A stretch of 64,000 nt of DNA, taken from positions 124,001 to 188,000 of the forward strand of contig LLCB01000037.1 in the NCBI GenBank assembly GCA_001414345.1. The letters run 5' to 3'. This DNA comes from Hymenoscyphus infarciens. Its lineage: Eukaryota; Ascomycota; Leotiomycetes; Helotiales; Helotiaceae. Of this stretch, positions 55,614 through 64,000 are shown piece by piece; the first letter of the stretch is position 1; each line of letters begins with the position of its first letter. The translations under genes were made by a program, and so were the position numbers. Under the pieces are notes generated by a model. That model ran no database searches, was not told the origin of the DNA, and saw nothing but the letters and a program-made list of their open reading frames with translations.

Positions 55614-56653
55614 TTAACATGCTGGTGTACTAGTCTCCGTCTTGAACAAATCGACTTCCGCCCCCCTTCGTCTCGTCAGCCCAGGTAACACACCGTTCTG
55701 TCCATGATTCCACTTCGGCAATTCCTGGCTCGCAACTGTATTTGGGGCATCTCCATCATTAATTCTCCGAATCAAGCTTGAAGAACCTGTGTTCCCACAT
55801 CCAACGTTGAATGCCCAACTCACTAATGCCCCGAATTGGTTGGCGTTGAGCTTCACCTTGTCCGAGACCTGTTTGGCGATGCATTGACGGAATCTCTGGA
55901 GAAAGAATTAGTTGGGGTTCTTGAGATTAGAGGAAGAAGTTGCTGGACTTACCAAAAGATCATCTTGCATCAATTTGTCACCGTCCGATTTCGATAATGG
56001 GATGCTATATGAGATCTCCGAGCAAGAAGACGATGAGCAGAGATGTCCATATCCTATAGTTGGATTTCCATCTGGATCCTTATCTATGGGATTTTGTCAG
56101 ACTCTTCCGAGGAATTTTGGAGAGCAAACTTACAGGCATTTGGATACCATCCTTCGAAACCTTGAATCAATTTCAAGGTAGCGTCATTGGCAGTAGGTTT
56201 ATCACAGTCTCCACCACCACTGCTTGGTGCCGGCTTGGGTGCTGGCTTGGGTGCAGGTGCGGGCGCTGGAGCAGCGTCTTTCTTCGTACAACACTGGATA
56301 TCTGTTGGTCCGGGGCAGAGTCCTGGTGTACTCGTGCCCTCACATCCTCCTGTAGGTTGGCAAAGACCTTTGGTTCCACTAACAGTACAAGAACCATAGG
56401 TGCAGCACTATCTCCAGTCAGTACATTGAATCAACTCAAAAGATTGAATGTATGTGGGAAATACCTGGATATCAACTCCACCCGGACAATGATTTGCCTC
56501 CGAGACTCCACCGGAACTCTTGCAAGAACCTGTTGATATGCATACGCCTTTCTGTTTGCTGTCTACCTCGCACTCTGTTGTTCCTGGGGCTGCGAGACTG
56601 GGAGAGAGCAAAAGGAGGCCGGAGATGAGTGATGGGGAGGCGAGTCGGACCAT
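55614..56653 (-). CDS. Secreted GH24 lysozyme (T4-type) with Cys-rich N-terminal repeats
   Basis: Exons 56653-56465, 56407-56134, 56083-55953 and 55895-55614 are in frame, 291 aa. Signal peptide ends at about residue 22 (LLLLSPSLAAPG). Two tandem cysteine-rich modules of ~38 residues follow (about 28-65 and 66-103), both closing with CPGxxDIQCC or CPGPTDIQCC, then an Ala/Pro/Lys linker. The catalytic domain has GFEGWYPNAYKDPDGNPTIGYGH (146-168). Glu148, Asp157 and Thr163 reproduce the E-x8-D-x5-T spacing of T4 lysozyme. FGALVSWAFNVGCGN and LPGLTRRRGAEVDLF complete the fold. It should cleave peptidoglycan outside the cell, an antibacterial or nutritional role. The family has a bacterial/phage origin, but the four introns-and-leader structure shows full adaptation to a fungal genome. 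Confidence 0.9.
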
Positions 56654-57540
56654 CTTGAAAACCGTTCGAGTTTACAGAAGATACTTCCTACCCTTGAATT
56701 ACTCTCCTCAAAAGACGTCGAGGGACATGTTATATATCCAATTCCCCTTTCTCACGGCCAGTTTTCAGCCCGACTTACACCTGTACGTGGGGATAATTTT
56801 AACCAACTTTAATTTACACATTCTCAAATCCGGAGAGAAAACACGATCATGTTGCAGATGCCAAGAAGTCACTCTGTCATAATAAAGTCATATCATGGAT
56901 TTTCGTGCGATTTGCGGGCACTATCTCAGCCTTGCATCCCGTAGGAGTGAGATCTGCTTGTTGAGATCCTGCAGGAACCGTGACTTGCAGCCGAAAGTTG
57001 GAGTGTAATTTTACTTCCCGTTCGAGTTTCCCACGTGGCGAAATTCTCTCTTTTATTTTTTGTTTTTTTGTTGAATGTTTAGGGTGCGATTGGATGATGC
57101 ATTGAGATCTCTTTCGATTGGCTCATGTTGGAAGGACTGGTGGGCACTCAGCGATCTGCTTTGAACCTTCGTCGATTTACTTGTTTCTTCCTCCATTTGG
57201 AAGGCAAGTGCATTGTCCCACAGTTGGTTTTCTGTGTAAACAATCATTGCAATTCCTACGAAGTATGACCACATTGGAAACGTTGGTGGAAATGAGAGCT
57301 GAAAAGATTGTGGGGTCGCGAGTACTTGTATAAGGATTTACTTTGTGTTACCTACCAAGTCTCTCCCGAAACTCGGAGTAAGATTCGGCAAGATCATCCC
57401 GATTTCAAGAAAAATTTGTATCATGTAACTCCAACACGAGTCTTTTTGAGGGGAAATAGTTGAGAATAAATTTCCTTCATCCCCAAGTCCTAGGTCTGCA
57501 CAACGAATAAAAGCTACGAATATATTTAGAATATTCACGA
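56654..57540. other. Intergenic upstream of lysozyme
   Basis: Normal composition, no gene supported. Contains the lysozyme promoter. Confidence 0.45.
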
Positions 57541-58210
57541 TTTTCCACGGATAAATTACCCTTTGAATTATTCAAGAATAAGGAGAGTTTAGGGTATAAA
57601 TAGCAGTCGTTTATTTATGAATATTCTATATTCTCTACCCTTTTAGTATAGTTTCCTACTTATCTAAATATATATGAAAATCCCTTGAAATTATCCGCTT
57701 TAGTTGCTTTCGTCGTCTTAATTAAGCTACGCTAGGGCGTTTCAAGGCTAAAAAAGTGAATAAATTATTAAATAAGGTAAAAAGAGTAGAGCCTTTCGAC
57801 TCTTTCGACGTTAAAACCTTAGTTAAAACCTTAGCTTAAAGGTTACGTGTATAATGCTTTAGAAAGTAGGGTATTATATAATACCCTTTAATATAATACC
57901 CTATTTTATATAATATAAGTAATAAAGAGTAGAGATAATAGTAATCTATTAATAATAATTAAAAGTAAGTGAATTTATAGTTTAGTTATATTTAATTATA
58001 TATATAAAAAGAGAGTAAAATTCAACTTATATAAACCCTCTATACTAAGACTTAGGGGGCGGATATTAAGCTTAATAAATAGAAACTATTTATAATATAT
58101 TTATTTAAGCTCTTATTACTCGAATAATCGCTCGAATACTATATATTTATTTAATATTTATAATGAATAATTAATATTTTATTCATCTATTCGTTATGTA
58201 GACCTACTAA
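57541..58210. other. RIPed AT-rich segment
   Basis: TAA/TAG-dense in all frames, with small palindromes such as GGGTATTATATAATACCC (57871-57888). Probably a decayed transposon of unknown type. Confidence 0.5.
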
Positions 58211-59639
58211 GTCCTCACATTGTTTAGTTGTCATCTTCATCTTCATCTATACTAACCCCCCTCTTCGCAAAACCATCCCTCTTATCCGTCTCAGACCACC
58301 CTCAACATTTCAATCACTTACTCCTTAGTGTGAATCAATAGCTCACAAACCCGGAACCTTTGAAGCACCATCTTCTGTCGGGATTCCAACACAAAAATCT
58401 ACGAGTATCGTTCATCTATTCTTCGCGCGTTTCCAAGCCCACCGTATCTGAAACGCTTTTATCATCAAAGGAGTACCACTACGCAATTTCAAATACACTG
58501 TCTACAAGTCCCTCTGCTCAATTCAACATCACCCCAATCGCAGCTTGCTCACGAGTTACTAGCTTACTAGAATATCCCTGGCTTACTCGCAATTTTGAAT
58601 TTTGTAGCTTACTCGCAATTGGGTAGCCTACTTGTCAAACACAAGCTTACTCGCAAAATTTACCATCCTGCATCTCAATCGCCAACTGACTCTCCAACCC
58701 CAGTAGCGAACTTTACTCAGACGTGCTTTTCGCGCTTCATCGAGCGAGGGGTGAAAAAGAGCAATAATACCATACTTCAACCACCGGCGGGGAATATTTT
58801 CCAGTCCAAGACAAGATTGTTATAAATACGAATCTCCTTTTCCAATCTTTATTTGATGAAAATTTTGGAATCTCCAACTCGTAGCTGTGAGTTCTGTGCA
58901 CCTTGAGTAATGTAACTTCAAGGGGCAGAGTAAATTAAGAGAATAAGAATTCGTGGTTGTTAGACCGAAGTAACCAAAGTGACAGCATAGTATCCACACT
59001 CCTTTATCCACGAATCTTCCTCCAAAGTCTCCTGGCAAATTCAAGCTCTATTTTCCTGGTGTTCTCTAACGTTTCTGGTTGTACTTATTTTGGCTTACTT
59101 GAAGCTCAAGCTAGCTAGTCTAGAATCAAAGAATATCTGGTTGTGAAGACCTGATAAGTGGTAACGGCGTATTAAGATCATAGAATTACAACTTACCCTG
59201 GAAGAGAAAAGGAGAGAGAGTAATGGCTCCTTCTTGATGAGGTAACTCCATCAGCACTTCCAGAACTTGAAACCGATTTAATACTTCTGGATTGGTATTA
59301 TAGGAGAACAAATTTGAGGATGATTGGTAGAGATGGTGGTTGGTACTGAGGCGTGGTAGTGTCTTCCTTATTCAAGCAAATTTCGAGTCTAGGAAATAAA
59401 TACAGAGAGAAAGTAGTAGTAACGTACAAACAAGGTAGATTCCAAATATCACCTTCTCAAAACAAAGGTATAATAACCACGACTCCTCCAACTTCCTAAC
59501 TTGTATTACAACCCTAACTTCGGAAAAGCCAGGAGTCTTCTTTTCTTGATTTGGTATACAGGTTTTTCCCCGAGAGGCAATTGAAGTTTGGGAAGTGGTT
59601 CATAGTAGCTATGACTCTGAATAGAACTCTTTTTTATAG
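58211..59639. other. Intergenic, no gene seen, with a 12-bp direct repeat
   Basis: GCTTACTCGCAA occurs exactly at 58581-58592, 58607-58618 and 58645-58656. Open frames up to 88 codons overlap it but lack protein-like features. Confidence 0.45.
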
Positions 59640-60819
59640 ATTATATGAAGTGCGAGAAGCGATAAAGCGACGTTAATATAATCCTTATATAAATATAGAT
59701 ATAGAATAAAGAGAGAGGTAGAGAAGAGCAACGCTATATTATTAGACTTAGGTACTAATACCTTTCTATTAATAAATTATTAATAATTAGCTCTTAATAT
59801 GAATTACTACTTTTTTAACTCTACTACACTTAGTACTTTTAAGTTTCTTAGTAAAAAAGTTATATAATTTTTACTAAAAAGTTAAGATTCAAGATTCTAG
59901 TAGCTATTAGTATTAACTTACTTTTTTATAATTATATAATCTAATATATTAGTAGATTTTTAGTAGAAATTTACGTAAAAGAATAATTATTAGATACTAT
60001 TAATACCTACGTCTATATATTATAATCGAGAATTCTTTATAACTCTCTATTTATACTTTATTATAAAAAGTATAATAGCTATTCTAGAAAGAGTTAAATA
60101 TTTAAGTTTATAATTTTTAAATAACGCTTTTAGACTTAGATAGCGATATAATATTCATTAGAATATCGCGATATATAGTCTCTATAGAGATAGCTTAAGA
60201 GACGGATTAAGAGACGGATTTCAGTCTAGCCTAGGCCTGCTATCTTATAACTTCTTAAGTTCTAAAAGAAAATCGCAAAAATAAAACAAAAAATTAAGAA
60301 GATTAATTAGATACTAATTTACTCTAATCCCGGAGCTTCTAGCTTTTCTAGTTCTAGTTATAGTTTTATTAAAGTTCTATAACTATAACTCTAGTACTAA
60401 AATCCGTCTCTTAAGCCGTCTCTATAGAGATAGTATATAATAAATCTCGTTAAAAAAGTAGTAATAATAACTAAATATTAGAGTCTTAGCGCTAGTGTCT
60501 TATAAGTTATAGTACTAAATAGCTATTATATAACTTATATTTTCTTTTAAAAAAAACTTATTTTATTATATTAAAAAGTTCTTATTTAAATTATAAAGAA
60601 GGTATATAATAAGATATATAATCTCTTAAAGTTATAAACAATTAGAACTTACTATTAAAAGTATATAACTTTATCTTTATTTTAAGAAGATACTAAGACG
60701 AAGTATTCTATTAGCTCTTAGCTAGAAGAACTATTATTCTCTAGATTCACTATTTTTCCGCTAATAATTAATATATTATTAGTTATTCTTAGAAATCTAG
60801 TATTAATTAGAGTACTTAA
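59640..60819. other. RIPed AT-rich block containing a small MITE
   Basis: No intact frame on either strand. The composition and TA-rich dinucleotide use match the other RIPed blocks. Confidence 0.55.
60187..60422. mobile_element. Small mariner-like MITE
   Basis: 236 bp with inverted ends GAGATAGCTTAAGAGACGG (left) and GAGACGGCTTAAGAGACGG (right, complement), bounded by TA dinucleotides, all inside a TCTCTATAGAGA palindrome at both edges. A TA duplication suggests Tc1/mariner; the palindromic flanks make the exact ends ambiguous. Confidence 0.55.
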
Positions 60820-61270
60820 GAGCCTATTTAGCTAGTATATTTTTTAGATAATTTAGTATATATATTACTAAAAAGGCATTATAATAATAATAGATACTTT
60901 AATATATTTAATACTTTAATATATACTAAATCGTTTAACTCGTATATTTTTTAAGCTAGATTATTTAGCTGAATAATCTAATATTTATTTAAAAGATTAT
61001 CTTTACTAAAAAAAAAGTAATTATTCTCTTATTATTAAAACTACGATAATTAAAATATTTTCTAGTATATATTTTATCCTTCTACTATTAATACTAGTAC
61101 CAGGGGCTATTATCAATCTTACTAATAATTATAATAAAGAGCTAAACGATTATAGAATTTATTATTAGATAATTAGATAATTAAATAAATATATGCCGAG
61201 CCACTTTTAAAAGGTCCCGGCATATTTATTAGATAATTTAATATTATCTTATAGCAAGCTAAACAGGCCC
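60820..61270. mobile_element. Harbinger/Tourist-like MITE, copy 3
   Basis: 451 bp. TIRs GAGCCTATTTAGCTAGTAT (left) and GGGCCTGTTTAGCTTGCT (right, complement), TAA duplications at 60817-60819 and 61271-61273. The interior differs from copies 1 and 2, so it is a related subfamily sharing ends only. Confidence 0.75.
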
Positions 61271-61728
61271 TAATATAATATAATAAATATCGTAGACCCC
61301 TCTGATATGTCACTAGTAAAATCGCCGCCTAAGTCTAGACGCCTTAAACAGCTTACGACTATGCTAGATCAATTTTGTACAACTTTGTACAGAAGTTGAA
61401 ATGAAGACTTTTTCTAGAAAAGGGTGGAATTATGGCTCTGACTCATATCTACCTACACCTCCCATGGAACCTTTTATCCCGTAACATCTCCATGATGCCT
61501 GTCCTGTCCGTTATCTGCCGTGCGCCTAGCAAGCCATGAGATGCGAGCAAGCAACTACCTCGCTCCTTGAAAATTATATCCACTACTCCTCCACATATCT
61601 AGAAGCCGGGATGTTAACTCCAACTCCAGCTCAAGTATTTCTTCCTCCCCCCCTCTCAAAAAAATACGATGACGCTCAAATTGCCACCGCTTTCCATGTG
61701 TGATGAATATGCCCCAAATACGCCATCC

Positions 61729-63089
61729 TCAACTCTGAAATAATAATCCGGCAGCATATTCTACATTTCCGCCACATGCAGCTAGAGCATTGATAGAGGC
61801 TTCTTTCGAGAAACCTAGCGCGACAAGTTGGTCGATTTTCTCATCGGGAAAGGAGGGCTGTGGTGGTTGTGATGCCGACGGACCTGGCGCACCTCCCGAT
61901 GAACCTGCTTGCTCAGAAGGACCAGAAACAGCTCCCGAACGAGCTCCAATCGCGGTTCCACCTGGACCTGGCACTTTTGGTTCCTCGGCTCTCTCTTCTT
62001 CGACGTTCTTGGGAATATCGGCTTCACCGAGGAAAGGAACCTCGATACCTTGAATGACAAGCTTGTCTTTGGACAAGTCTATACACGCTAGATGGCGCTT
62101 CAGCATGTCCAACCCCAAGAGCAAATCGACATCCTTGCCCTCCATGACTGTAAAACTGCAGGGTAAATGTAGATTACCAATCTTGATCTGGGCAGAATGT
62201 ACTCGTCCAAGAATGGCTGCTGTTCCCACACCCTTAGCTACACCGGCAAAGCGTTTGTCGACTAACCGCATGATACCACATGTTTCTGCGCATGACGGGG
62301 ACATGATTGTTGCCTGTGCTCCGGAATCGACGAAGGCCTTTACTTTGTGGCCATTGACTTCCACATCGATGTAAAGCATCTGGACGTGACCGAAGACTAT
62401 TTCTTGGTCAGTTGTGATTTAAGTTAGCCAGATAAATGGAATTACCTTCAGGATTATGCTCCATGGCATTTTGTAAATTCTCTTGAACACGCTCCTCCCG
62501 AATCATCTCCGCAATCTTGGTCTGAGCCTCGACATCGAATGGATCGGCATTCAAGTTCGCAATCCACTGTCTTCGCTGCTCTGCTTCTTGTCGCTCCCTC
62601 TCCTGCATCTGACGGAACATTTGGCCAAATCTCTCAGGACTCTCAACTGCCGCCGCTAACTCGGGATTCTGAGCCGCTGCCTGTGCTCTTGCAGCAGGGT
62701 TGCCTAAAAGTCGCAGTCGGACAGTCTCTGGATCTGGGCCTTCCCTCCGTTGAGGTGCTTGTTGGCGTGCTGGCTGAGCAGCCTGTTGGGTTGGCAGAGT
62801 GCGAATGTGTAGAGCCAGCATTTCCCCATCGCCAATCCGCAACTGCTCCATGGTCTTTGACTCATCGCTCAGTAGTTGGCCGTTATGATATAGGTGCTGG
62901 GAGGTGGTGGGGATTTTCGCCTCGACGTGCACCGAATCTTTCAGCGTGCTGACGGTAGTATCGGGGAAGATTTCGAGGGTGAGGAGGTCGGAGTCTTCGC
63001 TGGTGGGCGAGGATATGTTTATGGTGATGTGCCTGGAACGGCGATTAGCATACAGGCAGAAGAGAGGGAACATAGAATGTGACAAACAT
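61729..63089 (-). CDS. DDI1: Ddi1-type ubiquitin-receptor aspartic protease
   Basis: Best model: exons 63089-63088, 63032-62446 and 62396-61729, 418 aa, with the start codon split AT|G by a 55-nt intron (GTTTGT ... GCTAAT ... CCAG). The resulting N-terminus [20 protein letters not shown] begins directly with the ubiquitin-like fold (1-75), as in other fungal Ddi1 proteins. The helical domain (about 115-195) includes [13 protein letters not shown]. The retroviral-type protease domain has the active-site [10 protein letters not shown] (Asp219) and later [13 protein letters not shown]-terminal UBA domain (about 377-418) has the LVALGFS motif. It shuttles or cleaves polyubiquitylated proteins at the proteasome and links to DNA-damage response. 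Without the first intron the frame extends to 63553 with repeat-encoded, low-complexity residues, which I regard as untranslated. Confidence 0.9.
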
Positions 63090-63300
63090 CTTGAAGGCGT
63101 GTCCAGTATTGTGAGAAGGGTAGAGACAAACAAGAGAACCGGTGTGTCCTTAAGCTGAGGTTTGTGTTTCTGCAGAGAGGTGAAGAGGGAAATCTGGCGG
63201 AGGGGGGGAGAAGTAGACCTCAAGAGTGAAGGGAGGGAGAAAAGTTGAGGATATTTGCGATGGGGAAGAGGGGTGGTGGTTGAGAGAGAAGGCGGGGAGG

Positions 63301-63503
63301 GTTTGGTGTTTGGTGTTTGGTGTTTGTGTTTGAAAGGGGAAAAGGTGGAGGTGGAGGTGGAGGTGGAGGTGAGGTGAGGTGAGGTGCGGTTGGGTTTGCT
63401 GTTCAAGATCCGATATGATTGCTTGTTTATGGTATATGTATATGATATGCGGGAGTTGCTGGGCCTAAATGACGAGGCAAGGCGAGGCGAGGCGAGGCGA
63501 GGC
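63301..63503. repeat. Cluster of simple repeats in the DDI1 5' region
   Basis: Three short tandem arrays: TTTGGTG near 63301-63327, GGTGGA then GGTGA at about 63343-63386, and GGCGA at 63481-63503. Confidence 0.8.
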
Positions 63504-63807
63504 TGTGTTGTCGACGGTGCAGCTGCTGAGGGAGGATAGTCTGTAGTAATCACTACTACACTACCACCACTACCAGTATTCTACCCGCTTCCACCATTTG
63601 CCTCCATTCGCCTCCTACAAACTTCTTCGCGATTGCAAGATTCATTCGGACGACCTGCAACTGCAACCGCCGCAACTGCAACTTTGATGGGGATATCGGA
63701 ATATCCTCACTTCGTCCTTCCCTCGGTACCTACGACTGATTACTGATTTCGTATACCATACACCAGCCGATACTGTGGCGCCCCTTGGTCCGGGGAGGCA
63801 CGAATAG

Positions 63808-64000
63808 ATGCGATATCGATACGAAGTCGTCGTCAACCACTCTCAACTGCAGGGCTATTGGTACTTGTCTACGTTGTATACCGCAAAAAGAAAGGAACTA
63901 CTGGCTGGTAGAAAAAGCGCGATACCAGAAGGCATCGTCATCACAACGTATAGGAAGGAGCAGATGCTTATGACCAGCATCTGCCCTGGGTATCTGGCTG
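63808..64000 (+). CDS. Possible 5' end of a gene running off the window
   Basis: From ATG 63808 the frame remains open to the window edge, 64 codons (beginning MRYRYEVVVNHSQLQ). It is divergent from DDI1. Nothing in the sequence identifies a family, and 64 codons may be chance. The next bases would settle it. Confidence 0.25.
   Translation, partial: MRYRYEVVVNHSQLQGYWYLSTLYTAKRKELLAGRKSAIPEGIVITTYRKEQMLMTSICPGYLA

Noticed and set aside
58360..58626. 88-codon frame overlapping the 12-bp repeats
   Set aside because: No protein character beyond the repeat and no start context.
62539..62952. 137-codon + strand frame
   Set aside because: Antisense shadow of DDI1.

Overview
The window looks like a filamentous ascomycete nuclear chromosome (Pezizomycotina; a Leotiomycete is only a guess). 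Genes have short GT-AG introns (mostly 45-190 nt). The families include HET-domain and NACHT-ankyrin genes, mannitol-1-phosphate dehydrogenase, a type II PI 4-kinase and fungal-type esterases and lysozyme. Gene-bearing blocks of ordinary composition alternate with very AT-rich blocks. There, repeat copies differ almost only by C-to-T and G-to-A changes, the signature of repeat-induced point mutation (RIP).

Layout: 272-2106 MFS transporter; 2.9-4.7 kb two inverted-repeat transposons; 5.3-14.0 kb a head-to-tail pair of incompatibility/immunity-type genes (a NACHT-ankyrin NLR and a HET-domain gene), each carrying one disabling lesion; 14.4-16.7 kb RIPed transposons and a broken small secreted-protein gene split by a hAT-type MITE; 17.2-21.7 kb small genes (three hypothetical proteins, one doubtful small gene, a rhodanese/Cdc25-like protein); 22-30 kb a RIPed block with one complete 5.8-kb Ty3/gypsy LTR element on the minus strand; 32.3-37.1 kb mannitol-1-phosphate dehydrogenase and the COPI beta-prime subunit; 37.3-40.9 kb a second transposon graveyard with a miniature LTR element nested inside a MITE; 42.2-56.7 kb a gene-dense block (membrane-anchored carboxylesterase, RING/HIRAN SNF2 ATPase, LSB6, RRP8, a basic hypothetical protein, a GH24 lysozyme); 57.5-61.3 kb RIPed DNA with two more MITEs; 61.7-63.1 kb DDI1.

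There is no single operon-like system. The housekeeping genes act in separate pathways (vesicle coat, phosphoinositide signalling, rRNA modification, ubiquitin-linked proteolysis, DNA repair). The accessory interest is the NLR/HET pair and the small secreted gene, both beside transposon islands. Insertion events could be reconstructed from target-site duplications: three Harbinger-like MITEs with TAA duplications, two hAT-like MITEs with 8-bp duplications, a 955-bp LTR miniature with a 5-bp duplication and a gypsy element with a 5-bp duplication. Exon boundaries are read by eye from splice signals and frame continuity. No database search was possible.
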